Shown here in pieces: positions 40,669-49,216 of a stretch of DNA of 64,000 nucleotides. The notes under the pieces are model-generated. The model was given only the letters and a program-made list of their open reading frames with translations. It was not told the origin of the DNA and made no database searches. Each line of letters begins with the position of its first letter. Positions within the stretch are counted from its first letter, which is position 1. Both the position numbers and the translations under genes were made by a program. Source of the DNA: Lachnospiraceae bacterium. GTDB taxonomy: Bacteria > Bacillota > Clostridia > Lachnospirales > Lachnospiraceae. The stretch is taken from positions 1 through 64,000 of the forward strand of contig JAITGA010000013.1 of the NCBI GenBank assembly GCA_031280955.1, written 5' to 3'.

Positions 40669-41962
40669 AGTATTCAAATGTGTTGCCGTACATCCGCACG
40701 GTTGCTCCCTCTTCTATCCCCAAATCAATAAGTTCCTGTAACACTCCCGCCTCTTTTAGAAAACGCTGAAAGAACAAAAATCCCTTTTCTGCTTCCAGAT
40801 TCGTGTAGCCGAGCATTTTTTCTATCCGTGCCCCTTCCACGACATATTCCCTAGCTGCTTCATCATAAATGACTGTATATGGCTCATTGGTAAATGAAGA
40901 TAATTCATCAACAATGTATTCCGGCGAAAAAACGGTAGGTTCATCCTTGATATCGTCGAGCATCCGCCTTACATGATAGAGAAGTTCACGGATTCCCTCA
41001 CCACTTACCGCAGATATCGGATAAACCGAAATGCCCTGTGGCTCAAAATGGGCTTTTAATATTGATAATATCTCCGCTTCACCATCGTCTTCGGTTGGTC
41101 CGATTATATCCATTTTGTTTGCGGCTATTACCTGAGGGCGGGTGGCAAGCTCAGGACTATATGCCAGTAGTTCATTATTGATTTTGATAATATCTTCCAA
41201 TGGGCAACGACCCTCTGAACCGGCAGCATCGATTACATGGATAAGCACTTTCGTCCGTTCCACATGGCGCAGAAAAGTGAAACCCAAACCCATACCCTCA
41301 CTTGCTCCCTCAATCAAGCCGGGGATATCAGCAACCACAAACCCTTTGCTATCGTCTAAGTCTACCACACCAAGGTAGGGAATCAAAGTGGTAAAATGAT
41401 AGTTCGCCACCTTGGGGCGGGCTTTAGAAATCCTCGTGAGTAGCGTTGACTTGCCGACATTGGGAAAACCAAGCAAACCGACATCAGCAATCACCTTGAG
41501 TTCCAGCAATAAATCAAGTTCCTGTGCCGCTTGCCCCGGTTGGGCGTACTTGGGGGCTTGCATAGTACTGGTGGCATAGTGTTGATTACCTTTGCCGCCT
41601 CTGCCGCCTCTTAACATCGTAAATGTCCGATTTTCACCCGACATATCTATAATTATTTTGTTACTCTGCTCTTCCCTGATAATCGTTCCCGATGGTACTT
41701 TGATGACCAAATCAGCTCCGCTTTTGCCGCTACATTTCTTTGCGCTGCCATTTGCACCGCTTTCTGCTTTATAAGCCTTGGTATAACGAAAGCTTGATAA
41801 CGTGTTTTGTCCCTCATCAATGGTAAATATAACATTGCCACCCTTACCGCCATCACCGCCGTCAGGACCGCCATTGGGTACGTATTTTTCCCGCCTGAAA
41901 GAGACGTGACCATCACCGCCACGCCCGCTTTTCACACTAATCTTCGCCCTGTCAACGAACAT
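40661..41962 (-). CDS. obgE: GTPase Obg/CgtA
   Basis: Essential GTPase for 50S maturation and stress response. It has the glycine-rich Obg fold (GRGGDGHVSFRREKYVPNGGPDGGDGGKGG), G domain GFPNVGKSTLLTR, DIPGLIEGASEG and NKMDI, plus a C-terminal OCT domain. Length is 433 residues. Confidence 0.98.
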   Translation of the reverse strand: MFVDRAKISVKSGRGGDGHVSFRREKYVPNGGPDGGDGGKGGNVIFTIDEGQNTLSSFRYTKAYKAESGANGSAKKCSGKSGADLVIKVPSGTIIREEQSNKIIIDMSGENRTFTMLRGGRGGKGNQHYATSTMQAPKYAQPGQAAQELDLLLELKVIADVGLLGFPNVGKSTLLTRISKARPKVANYHFTTLIPYLGVVDLDDSKGFVVADIPGLIEGASEGMGLGFTFLRHVERTKVLIHVIDAAGSEGRCPLEDIIKINNELLAYSPELATRPQVIAANKMDIIGPTEDDGEAEILSILKAHFEPQGISVYPISAVSGEGIRELLYHVRRMLDDIKDEPTVFSPEYIVDELSSFTNEPYTVIYDEAAREYVVEGARIEKMLGYTNLEAEKGFLFFQRFLKEAGVLQELIDLGIEEGATVRMYGNTFEYYE

Positions 41963-42014
41963 GATTTACCTCTGATTAGAAAAGGCTTCAAACCTGCGTT
42001 TGAAGCCTGTCTGT

Positions 42015-42305
42015 TTAAACCTTTTCTTCAAGCGGATAAACGGAAGCTTGTTTCCTGTCCCGTCCCCGCCGCTCAAAACGCAGGACTCCGTCCACCAATG
42101 AATAAAGAGTGTCATCGCCGCCCCGCCCGACATTGACACCGGGATGAATTTTCGTCCCCCGTTGACGGTAAAGGATATTTCCGGCTCTCACGAACTGTCC
42201 GTCCGCACGTTTAGCCCCTAGACGTTTACTGGCGGAATCACGTCCATTTTTGGTTGAACCGACACCCTTTTTATGGGCAAAAAACTGTAAATTCATTTTC
42301 AACAT
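42015..42305 (-). CDS. rpmA: 50S ribosomal protein L27
   Basis: The 96-residue L27 has the Firmicutes N-terminal extension [14 protein letters not shown], which the Prp protease encoded next door removes after the Phe-Ala. The body has [21 protein letters not shown] and [16 protein letters not shown]. Confidence 0.98.
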   Translation of the reverse strand: MLKMNLQFFAHKKGVGSTKNGRDSASKRLGAKRADGQFVRAGNILYRQRGTKIHPGVNVGRGGDDTLYSLVDGVLRFERRGRDRKQASVYPLEEKV

Positions 42306-42344
42306 CGTACTTTCCTCCCTCGTATATCTTCTCTGTTAATACTG

Positions 42345-42674
42345 TTAATCTCGTTCAAACTCCAAGCGTAGATACTTTTTGCCATAATGATTAAAAATTT
42401 CACTAAGACCTAATACATACGATTCCATCAACAGTCGGGCTTCGGCAGAGGTTTTTTGGGTAAAAGTAACTGCTATATGCCCGTTTTCCTCGTTTTTTTC
42501 TACCGTCATCGGCTCTTTTGCCAAGACCTCCAGCGAGTTGATGGTATTGATGGTGAGTACCGACAATGCGGCACAGATAATATCTTCACCACGCGGCCGA
42601 TAATCGGCATGTCCCTCACACTTAAATCCGGCGAAATCGCCGTCATTAGTTCTCTTGATGACTACCTTGGTCAT
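42345..42674 (-). CDS. prp: ribosomal-processing cysteine protease Prp
   Basis: The 109-residue DUF464/YsxB protein cleaves the L27 leader. The catalytic pair is visible as His in CEGHADYRPRGED and Cys in DIICAALSVLT. It lies between rplU and rpmA, the standard place, and the L27 extension in the next gene is its substrate. Confidence 0.96.
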   Translation of the reverse strand: MTKVVIKRTNDGDFAGFKCEGHADYRPRGEDIICAALSVLTINTINSLEVLAKEPMTVEKNEENGHIAVTFTQKTSAEARLLMESYVLGLSEIFNHYGKKYLRLEFERD

Positions 42675-42680
42675 ATCGCC

Positions 42681-42989
42681 TCATTTGGTATTGATTTTGT
42701 CAATCCTTACCTTGGTGTATGCTTGCCGATGTCCTTGCTTTTTGTTGTATCCGGTCTTGCTTTTGAACTTGTAGACGATAATTTTCTTGCCACGTCCATG
42801 TTCTGTTACTGTTGCCGTTACGCTCGCTTTTGCGGCTTCTTTGCCTACCTTTAGCTTTTTGACACTAAGCGCGACCACCTTGTCAAAGGTGACAGTCTCA
42901 CCCGGTTCGGCATCTAACTTCTCCACCTTAATGAAGTCGCCCTCGGAAACCTTATACTGCTTCCCTCCGGTCACAATAATTGCATACAT
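42681..42989 (-). CDS. rplU: 50S ribosomal protein L21
   Basis: The 102-residue L21 starts [20 protein letters not shown] and has the terminal [24 protein letters not shown] lies 6 bases before the ATG. First gene of the rplU-prp-rpmA-obgE block. Confidence 0.98.
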   Translation of the reverse strand: MYAIIVTGGKQYKVSEGDFIKVEKLDAEPGETVTFDKVVALSVKKLKVGKEAAKASVTATVTEHGRGKKIIVYKFKSKTGYNKKQGHRQAYTKVRIDKINTK

Positions 42990-42992
42990 TCG

Positions 42993-43100
42993 CTACCTCC
43001 TGCTTTGCCGGCATTGCCGGTTTACTCGCTGATTGCGGTGACTCAATTAACCCAAAACCACGGTTTCATCGGTGCTTTGACCTCATCATGCGGCACACGA
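42993..43100 (-). ncRNA. probable L21 leader (ribosomal autoregulatory 5' UTR)
   Basis: Between the promoter and rplU, the minus strand reads AAACCGTGGTTTTGGGT, TTGAGTCACCGCAATCAGCG and AGTAAACC, with AAACC/GGTTT pairing. This pattern resembles the Firmicutes L21 leader element as I remember it. No covariance check was possible. Confidence 0.55.
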
Positions 43101-43104
43101 AAGA

Positions 43105-43134
43105 AATATATCACTATTTGAGGGTAATTGTCAA
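43105..43134 (-). promoter_or_regulatory. sigma-A-type promoter for rplU block
   Basis: TTGACA (43129-43134) and TATATT (43105-43110) are separated by 18 bases on the minus strand, about 115 bases upstream of rplU. Confidence 0.7.
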
Positions 43135-43182
43135 GTAGGGATTTTTGAGGGGGATAAATAGCTATAGATAGATATAGATAGA

Positions 43183-43229
43183 CCTATAAATAGATTGCTT
43201 CGGCGTATAAATCCGCCTCGCAATGACGA
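43183..43229 (+). repeat. short intergenic repeat, family A copy
   Basis: AGATTGCTTCGGCGT...CCGCCTCGCAATGAC. It is preceded by a short ATAGATAG microsatellite (43160-43190). It lies between the rplU and cysE promoters. Confidence 0.8.
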
Positions 43230-43279
43230 AAACGTGGTGTTTGACATGTAAGCATGATGTATCTGATGTGTACGCACAC

Positions 43280-43308
43280 TTGACATTTTCCCGCTGACAA
43301 GCTACGAT
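43280..43308 (+). promoter_or_regulatory. sigma-A-type promoter for cysE
   Basis: TTGACA (43280-43285) and TACGAT (43303-43308) are separated by 17 bases. AAAGGA lies 7 bases before the ATG at 43359. Confidence 0.6.
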
Positions 43309-43358
43309 TAGGACGTATTTTTGACGGATACAGTTTTTTATACAAAAAGGATAACTAT

Positions 43359-44192
43359 ATGCCAAATCAAGATTCAACCTTTATCGCCGCCGCTTCGGCG
43401 CGGCTTGTCGCCAATCATTGTCAGTTCATGCGTGATGAAGATAGCGGCGCATATCCCGACGTGGAACTCGCCATTGCCCTTGTTTATCAAGTCCGCTCCG
43501 CACTTTTCCCCCTTTGCTTTCCTGCCGGGAGGACTACTTCTGACTGGCATGTGGAGTTGCTTGATGAAATCCATACGGTGTTGACTTCGCAAATCCAAGC
43601 CTCGATGTTGCCGGACTCCGATGCCGAAAAGACAGCCGCTGCTACCGCTCGGGCTTTTATTGAACAGTTGTTCGATATTCAGGGGCAACTATGCAAAGAT
43701 GCCAAAGCCGTCTATGACGGCGACCCTGCCGCAAGGAGTGTTGACGAAGTTATTCTTACTTATCCCGGGTTTTTTGCCGTGTTTATTTATCGGATAGCCC
43801 ATTTCCTATATCGTCATAATGTGCCTTATCTGCCACGGATTATCAGTGAACATGCCCATAGTGTCACAGGGATAGATATTCATCCCGGGGCGCAAATCGG
43901 TGAATACTTCTTCATTGACCACGGCACGGGAGTGGTCATCGGCGAAACATGCGTGATTGGCAACAATGTCAAACTCTACCAAGGTGTCACCCTTGGTGCG
44001 CTTACGACCCGCAAAGGGCAGCAATTAGCGGGAAGCAAACGCCACCCGACCATCGAGGACAACGTCACCATCTATTCGGGTGCTACCATCCTCGGCGGTG
44101 CAACCGTAATCGGTGCCAATTCGGTCATCGGCGGCAATGTCTTCATCACACAATCCGTTTCACCCAACACCACCGTCAAAGACCCTGCTTAA
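43359..44192 (+). CDS. cysE: serine O-acetyltransferase
   Basis: Acetylates serine for cysteine synthesis. The helical N-terminal part precedes a left-handed beta-helix with hexapeptide repeats ([43 protein letters not shown]) and [24 protein letters not shown]. At 277 residues it ends soon after [10 protein letters not shown], so the C-terminal tail that binds CysK in some species is short. Supplies of serine come from the serA/serC genes in the same window. Convergent with the EamA gene (4-base overlap). Confidence 0.94.
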   Translation: MPNQDSTFIAAASARLVANHCQFMRDEDSGAYPDVELAIALVYQVRSALFPLCFPAGRTTSDWHVELLDEIHTVLTSQIQASMLPDSDAEKTAAATARAFIEQLFDIQGQLCKDAKAVYDGDPAARSVDEVILTYPGFFAVFIYRIAHFLYRHNVPYLPRIISEHAHSVTGIDIHPGAQIGEYFFIDHGTGVVIGETCVIGNNVKLYQGVTLGALTTRKGQQLAGSKRHPTIEDNVTIYSGATILGGATVIGANSVIGGNVFITQSVSPNTTVKDPA

Positions 44193-45082
44193 ATGAGTAA
44201 ACTAAGCGTACCTGCCACGATTAGCATTAGTCCGAGGAACATTTTTTTGCTTAATTTTTCCTTTAGGAAGAAATAACTGAATAGTATCGTCACGACGATA
44301 CTTAGTTTATCTATCGGTACTACGATACTGACCGGTCCCATTTGTAAGGCACGATAAAAGCAAAGCCAACAAAGACCTGTCGCCAATCCCGAGAGAGCGA
44401 TGAAAACCGCACTTTTTTGATTGATTTGTTTTATTTGCTTGTGTTTGCCTTGGACAAGGACGATTACCCATGCCATGATGAAGACTATCACCGTCCTGAT
44501 TGCCGTACCGAGATTGGATTCAACACCGACGATGCCGATTTTGGCGAATATCGCTGTCATACTGGCAAAAAGTGCCGACAGAACCGCATATATCAACCAT
44601 TTGTATGCGGAAAACGTCTTGTTGCTCTCTTTCGTCTGCTCAACGGGATGCCCAGTTTCATCCTGACGGCGAGCAAGCATCAGATATGTACCGCCGGCGA
44701 GTAAGGTCATTGCTATAATCGTTATTAGGGTAAACGGTTCGCTGAGGATGATAAAAGACAGTATCATCGTCAGGATGGTGCTAGATTTATCAATGGGGAC
44801 AACACGACTGACATCAGTTAGCTTCAAGGCACGAAAGTAGCATAGCCATGATGCTCCTGTTGCCAAGCCTGACAGTAGAAGGAAGACCAGACTGCGAGTG
44901 TCGATATCCTTTATATCCTGATGCGAACCGACGACCCCAACCATCAGCCAAGCAAAGACGATTACCACTACCGTCCTCAGTGCCGTGACCAAATCAGAAT
45001 CGGTATCCTTGATGCCGATTTTCGCAAGGATTGACACGGCTCCGGCAAAGATTGCCGAAGCCAGCGCAAAAACTAACCACAT
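44189..45082 (-). CDS. EamA/DMT-superfamily permease
   Basis: The 297-residue integral membrane protein has ten predicted transmembrane helices in two EamA repeats. The repeats are recognisable by matching [17 protein letters not shown] and [17 protein letters not shown] and by [12 protein letters not shown] and [12 protein letters not shown]. The substrate is unknown. Confidence 0.93.
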   Translation of the reverse strand: MWLVFALASAIFAGAVSILAKIGIKDTDSDLVTALRTVVVIVFAWLMVGVVGSHQDIKDIDTRSLVFLLLSGLATGASWLCYFRALKLTDVSRVVPIDKSSTILTMILSFIILSEPFTLITIIAMTLLAGGTYLMLARRQDETGHPVEQTKESNKTFSAYKWLIYAVLSALFASMTAIFAKIGIVGVESNLGTAIRTVIVFIMAWVIVLVQGKHKQIKQINQKSAVFIALSGLATGLCWLCFYRALQMGPVSIVVPIDKLSIVVTILFSYFFLKEKLSKKMFLGLMLIVAGTLSLLI

Positions 45083-45109
45083 AAGATTACCTTAATCTGT
45101 CATCTGAAT

Positions 45110-45721
45110 CTATTCATCATCTTGCTCCGTATCGAGATTAACCGACGAAAATCCTGTTGCGGAAACTACTTCAAGCGGCTTAACCCGTTGGAATTTGACC
45201 AGTCCGGTACGGTTGAGGGCAACCATTATCGCCGGAATCACGGTAAGCTGGATGATAATTCCCGGAACTGCCATTAGGATTGCCCCTGACATAAATGCCG
45301 CCCACGTGAATACTCCTTGATTGAGCGTCAAAATGAGCATCATCGCCAGACCCCAGACTACCCTGCCGCCTACCATTGATATAATCAAAACCCGGTAGAG
45401 GGCAACCACACATTGCCAACGTGAGCGGGCATACAAAAACCCTGCCAAAAAGCCATATGTCGCCAGTTCAAAGGACATCGCAAAGGCAATAGGCACGATT
45501 GGCGGCATCCCGAAAGTATAACTGCGAAAAATCGGCAAAATGAGACCAACCGCCAGACCATATTTCCAACCACAGATAAGCCCGCACAGCAGCACGGGAA
45601 TGTGCATCGGCAACAGCATATTTCCTATCTCGGGAATATTCATGGTAACTATCGGGAGCAACATCCCGATTGCCATAAACATTGCCGCCAAGGTCATCTT
45701 CTTTACCAAATCATTTTTCAT
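45110..45721 (-). CDS. ECF transporter S component
   Basis: The ~203-residue, six-helix substrate-binding membrane protein has LAAMFMAIGMLLPIV, LLPMHIPVLLCGLICGWKYGLAVGLILPIFRS and FELATYGFLAGFLY. Such proteins confer vitamin specificity on the shared ECF module, which is not in this window; the ligand cannot be told. The ATG at 45721 follows AAGGAG. The longer frame to 45811 runs over the promoter and is rejected. Confidence 0.9.
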   Translation of the reverse strand: MKNDLVKKMTLAAMFMAIGMLLPIVTMNIPEIGNMLLPMHIPVLLCGLICGWKYGLAVGLILPIFRSYTFGMPPIVPIAFAMSFELATYGFLAGFLYARSRWQCVVALYRVLIISMVGGRVVWGLAMMLILTLNQGVFTWAAFMSGAILMAVPGIIIQLTVIPAIMVALNRTGLVKFQRVKPLEVVSATGFSSVNLDTEQDDE

Positions 45722-45781
45722 TTCATCTCCTTCTGAAGTATCTAATATCAAACACAGGATAAAAATCATCTCCCTTTGAAA

Positions 45782-45811
45782 TATATTGCTATGTTTGCAG
45801 GGATATGTCAA
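45782..45811 (-). promoter_or_regulatory. promoter of the ECF S-component gene
   Basis: TTGACA at 45806-45811 (minus strand) is followed by an AT-rich AATATATT stretch at 45781-45788; the exact -10 register (18-20-base spacer) is uncertain. It is divergent from the cdd promoter. Confidence 0.5.
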
Positions 45812-45824
45812 GTAAAACTGTAAC

Positions 45825-45853
45825 TTGCCACGCCACCACGATTCCCCTATAAT
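45825..45853 (+). promoter_or_regulatory. cdd promoter predicting a leaderless mRNA
   Basis: TTGCCA (45825-45830) and a consensus TATAAT (45848-45853) are separated by 17 bases. Only AAGTTC separates the -10 from the ATG at 45860, so transcription should begin at or next to the start codon. No Shine-Dalgarno exists. Confidence 0.75.
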
Positions 45854-45859
45854 AAGTTC

Positions 45860-46306
45860 ATGGAGAAGACCTCAAAGAAATCTCATGTTGATTTGTGGGA
45901 GGCGGCGGTAAAAGCTCGTCTCAATGCCTATGCGCCGATCTCCGGCTTCAAAGTCGGTGCAGCTTTGCTGACAAAAAGCGGCATGGTATACCAAGGTTGC
46001 AATATTGAAGACCCGTCAGGTATCGGAATTACCAATATTTGCGCCGAGCGATGCGCTATCATCAAGGCAATATCTGAGGGTGAGCGTGATGTTATCTCTA
46101 TCGCCATTGCCGGGGGGCAAATTGCCGGTGGCAAAGATGGATTGATAACTTGCTTTCCCTGTGGTGTTTGTCGTCAGTACCTGCACTCATTTAGTCCGGC
46201 TGTCACCGTCATCTGTGGTGATGAAAACGGCACTATCAAAGAGTATGCGCTTGCAACTTTGTTGCCGCACGCATTTACGAAAAAATTCACCCACCAAGAG
46301 CAATAA
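45860..46306 (+). CDS. cdd: cytidine deaminase
   Basis: Zinc enzyme converting (deoxy)cytidine to (deoxy)uridine. The zinc ligands are in NICAERCAI (CAE) and FPCGVCRQ (PCxxC). It has AYAPISGFKVGAAL near the N-terminus. Length is 148 residues. Its 3' end overlaps the convergent pyrimidine-nucleoside phosphorylase gene by 20 bases; both serve pyrimidine salvage. Confidence 0.95.
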   Translation: MEKTSKKSHVDLWEAAVKARLNAYAPISGFKVGAALLTKSGMVYQGCNIEDPSGIGITNICAERCAIIKAISEGERDVISIAIAGGQIAGGKDGLITCFPCGVCRQYLHSFSPAVTVICGDENGTIKEYALATLLPHAFTKKFTHQEQ

Positions 46307-47615
46307 GCTCTCCCGCTTCATTGATGAACGCTTGGATAGCTTTCACGGGATGGGGCGGTACGCTGCTGATGGTAATAGCCGCCGTGAGTATTGTCATTGC
46401 TGTAGCTATCCTCTCTTCATCATTTGTGTGTAAATAAGCCAGTATATCTCCTGTTTTGACGATATCTCCTGTCTTTTTTTCGAGAATTATTCCCGCACCA
46501 AAGTCTATCTCATCTTCTTTTTTAGTCCGTCCCGCTCCCAGGCTAAGTGCCGCCATACCGCAAGCCTCAGCATCCATATGGAAGATGAAACCGTCACTAT
46601 TTGCTGTCAGCGGTACGATATGCTTTGCTTTGGCAAACCCGCTTAGAAGTACCGAAGCATCACCATCCATCGCTGTCACCATCTCTTTGAGCTTGGCAAA
46701 AGCCGCTCCGCTTGTAACTGCTTCACTTGCCATTTCCTTGCCGGCTTCTATATCCTTAGCCACCCCGCCCAAAACGAGCATATAAGCGGCAAAAATAATG
46801 CAAATTCCGGTCAAATCCTCCGGACCGCTTCCATGCAGTGTGGCGACCACCTCTTCTATTTCCAAGGCATTGCCAATCGCTTGCCCCATTGGCGTATCCA
46901 TATCCGTAACCAGAGCCATCACCCGCCGCCCCGACTTCGTGCCAATTGAAACCATCGCCTGAGCAAGGGCAATCGCGTCATCAAGTGATTTCATAAATGC
47001 ACCGCTACCGGTCTTGACATCGAGCAAAATCGCATCCGACCCTGCCGCCAGCTTCTTGCTCATGATCGACGAGGCAATCAGCGGGAGTGAGTCTACCGTC
47101 GCCGTCACGTCACGCAGGGCATAGATTTTTTTGTCAGCGGGAGCAATGTCACCCGATTGACCGATGATGGCAAGCCCTATCTCCCTGACAATTGCCTGAA
47201 AATCAAGAGGCGCAATATCAGTCCTGAGACCGGGTATCGCTTCCAGTTTGTCAATCGTTCCGCCGGTAAAGCCTAGCCCTCTGCCGCTCATTTTTGCCAC
47301 GGGAACACCGCAAGCGGCAACAATGGGGGCAATAATCAAGGTCGTCTTGTCGCCAACACCGCCGGTACTATGTTTGTCAACCTTGATTCCGGGAATGGCG
47401 GATAAATCAACGCTGTCGCCCGAATTTTGCATTGCATTGGTCAAAGTAGCCGTTTCATCGTCATTCATACCCTTTAGGGAGATTGCCATCAACAACGCCG
47501 CCACCTGATAATCGGGGATTTCGCCTTGGGTAAAACCGCTGACAAAGAAGTTAATCTCCGCTTCTGTCAAGGCATTTCCGTTTTTTTTGTGATTGATGAT
47601 GTCATACATCCGCAT
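46287..47615 (-). CDS. pdp: pyrimidine-nucleoside (thymidine) phosphorylase
   Basis: Phosphorolysis of thymidine, uridine or deoxyuridine. It has KKNGNALTEAEINFFVSGF, VDKHSTGGVGDKTTLIIAP (phosphate loop), KMSGRGLGFTGGTIDKLE and the SGAFMKSLDDAIALA segment. Length is 442 residues, dimer family. Convergent with cdd, whose deaminated product it can use. Confidence 0.95.
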   Translation of the reverse strand: MRMYDIINHKKNGNALTEAEINFFVSGFTQGEIPDYQVAALLMAISLKGMNDDETATLTNAMQNSGDSVDLSAIPGIKVDKHSTGGVGDKTTLIIAPIVAACGVPVAKMSGRGLGFTGGTIDKLEAIPGLRTDIAPLDFQAIVREIGLAIIGQSGDIAPADKKIYALRDVTATVDSLPLIASSIMSKKLAAGSDAILLDVKTGSGAFMKSLDDAIALAQAMVSIGTKSGRRVMALVTDMDTPMGQAIGNALEIEEVVATLHGSGPEDLTGICIIFAAYMLVLGGVAKDIEAGKEMASEAVTSGAAFAKLKEMVTAMDGDASVLLSGFAKAKHIVPLTANSDGFIFHMDAEACGMAALSLGAGRTKKEDEIDFGAGIILEKKTGDIVKTGDILAYLHTNDEERIATAMTILTAAITISSVPPHPVKAIQAFINEAGELIALGG

Positions 47616-47647
47616 CGGTATACTCCTTTAGTTTGTAGGGTAAGGTG

Positions 47648-47675
47648 AATCCCCCACCTTTACAGGTGGGGGATT
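47648..47675. other. perfect 11-bp hairpin, REP-like
   Basis: AATCCCCCACC-TTTACA-GGTGGGGGATT lies in the gap between the VOC and phosphorylase genes. No T-run follows on either strand, so it is not a classical terminator. Confidence 0.6.
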
Positions 47676-47699
47676 TGAGATAAAAAGAAAAGAGGGGTT

Positions 47700-48122
47700 C
47701 TAGTGCTTGCCTTCCTCATATGAGAGCATCCAGTTGACCCCGAACTCATCGACTAATATTGCAAATGATTTGCTCCAAAACGTCTCTGTCGGCTCCATTC
47801 CTACCTCACCGCCTTGCTTCAACACCGCAAAAACATCATGTACAGTGTTTATATCATCGAAATTGATATGAATAGCCATGCCATTGCCGAAAGTACATTT
47901 ATTGAGTGGTGAGGAATCACACAAATAAATGACATCATCGCCAACGAAGATTTCCGCATGGAGAATTAAGTCGCCCGAATCGGCGATTTCCTCATAACCT
48001 TCTTCAGCGGGGGCATCCTTATATCTTATTACCTTTTTGACATTGGTGGCGAATGCCCGTTCATAAAGAGATATCGCATCCTTACAGTTTCCGTTAAACA
48101 TGAGAAATGGTGCTGTTTTCAT
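47700..48122 (-). CDS. VOC-superfamily PhnB-like protein
   Basis: The 140-residue protein has the glyoxalase/dioxygenase-like fold pattern of the PhnB (DUF1338-unrelated, 3-dmu-9-like) group: PFLMFNGNCKDAISLYERAF, GDLILHAEIFVGDDVIYLCD, HINFDDINTVHDVFAVLKQGG and DEFGVNWMLSY. No activity can be assigned. AGAAAGGAAG precedes the ATG. Confidence 0.88.
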   Translation of the reverse strand: MKTAPFLMFNGNCKDAISLYERAFATNVKKVIRYKDAPAEEGYEEIADSGDLILHAEIFVGDDVIYLCDSSPLNKCTFGNGMAIHINFDDINTVHDVFAVLKQGGEVGMEPTETFWSKSFAILVDEFGVNWMLSYEEGKH

Positions 48123-48157
48123 AATTTTCTTCCTTTCTGAGTGTTGGTTGTGTGTTA

Positions 48158-48206
48158 TTGCTCCACTACCTTAAATTCGGCAAACCGGGTGAGATTATAT
48201 GGTGGA
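48158..48206. other. inverted CTCCAC/GTGGAG pair in the VOC upstream gap
   Basis: TTGCTCCACTACC and TGGTGGAGTAAC face each other across about 25 bases. The 356-base gap otherwise holds the composite repeat at 48330-48462 and no gene that I can support. Confidence 0.4.
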
Positions 48207-48329
48207 GTAACATGTTAAGCTATATATAACGCACACATGGGAGTGTTGGCAGCAGTCTTATCTGACTCTTGATTCATGGTAAACCCCCGCCGCTATTTTG
48301 TCAATATTCCGGATTCGGTAAGGTTGAAC

Positions 48330-48462
48330 ATGGATTGCTTCGGCGTAAAACCGCCTCGCAATAACTGCACACGGACTTTGCCGCGCATGTTTTGCAAAGC
48401 AAAACTGCGCTACGAAGTTCTTAGTGCGAAGAATGACTAAAGAACGTGTCATTCTTCCGGCT
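48330..48462 (+). repeat. composite short repeat, families A and B
   Basis: TGGATTGCTTCGGCGT...CCGCCTCGCAAT is followed by CACGGACTTTGC, GTTTTGCAAAGCAAAAC, AGTTCTTAGTGC and GAAGAATGAC...GTCATTCTTC. It is a nearly full inverted copy of 10236-10393. Confidence 0.88.
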
Positions 48463-48478
48463 TCGATAAAGGTTGAGC

Positions 48479-49201
48479 TTAAATATAGTCTAAGAGCGTT
48501 ACAAAATTCGGTTTTTCTGCTGTTCCTGTGTTGGCATAGATGTCTTCTCGGCTAATCGACAGCGCATACTCAGGTAACTGTTGACCGATATAGTCAAAAA
48601 AAGCTTCAATAACGAACTGCGGTTTGATGCTATTGGCACTCGATGCATCAAGCAGCAAAGAAAGTGACGTATTTCCGCTATTATCCGTACTATACCCAGT
48701 CTTGTAAATGAGCGGGCGCAAATCAATTTCCCGCTCGCCTTTCTTGGTAACTTTGTGATAAATCATCTCCTGACGATTCATAAACTTCTCAAATTGACTC
48801 ATCCAGTCAATAGGTAATCCCGCCTCTTCGCTTATTTTTACCGTATATGCTGCCGCCGCAACACTCGCCATTGCATTTTTTGCTCCCTCCGCAAGTGGCT
48901 TTGCGGCAACTATCAAAAACCCGCCGCACATTTCCTTATTTAACCGCTTCGCAAGCTCTGCTGCGACTGTATCCCTGTCTGCTTCCGGTTCATTGATTTC
49001 CAAGTCAAAATACTCCCCATGACCAGAGAGACCGAGTCCCAACGGAGCGGCAAAGGACATTACCTGATGAGGATTGAACCCCCGGGAATAAACCACATCT
49101 ATTCCTGCTCGCCGTACCGCTTTCTGGAAAAAGCGCATCGTATCCAAGTGACCGATGTATTTTGCCGCTTTGGTTTTGGCAAATTTGATGCGAACTTTCA
49201 T
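48479..49201 (-). CDS. TIGR03936/DUF2344 radical-SAM-associated protein
   Basis: The 240-residue protein has KVRIKFAKTKAAKYIGHLDTMRFFQKAVRRAGIDVVYSRGFNPHQVMSFAAPLGLGL, the DUF2344 hallmark. It always pairs with the TIGR03960 radical-SAM gene, which lies 15 bases upstream. Function unknown; a role with tRNA or ribosome modification has been proposed from context. In many Clostridia the next genes are rng and rplU; here rng is absent. Confidence 0.93.
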   Translation of the reverse strand: MKVRIKFAKTKAAKYIGHLDTMRFFQKAVRRAGIDVVYSRGFNPHQVMSFAAPLGLGLSGHGEYFDLEINEPEADRDTVAAELAKRLNKEMCGGFLIVAAKPLAEGAKNAMASVAAAAYTVKISEEAGLPIDWMSQFEKFMNRQEMIYHKVTKKGEREIDLRPLIYKTGYSTDNSGNTSLSLLLDASSANSIKPQFVIEAFFDYIGQQLPEYALSISREDIYANTGTAEKPNFVTLLDYI

Positions 49202-49216
49202 CTAAATCATCTCCAA

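Noticed and set aside
43162-43377. 71-codon minus-strand frame
   Set aside because: It crosses the cysE promoter and a family A repeat and has no ribosome site.
45722-45811. N-terminal 30-codon extension of the ECF S component
   Set aside because: It overlaps the likely promoter, and the internal ATG has AAGGAG upstream.
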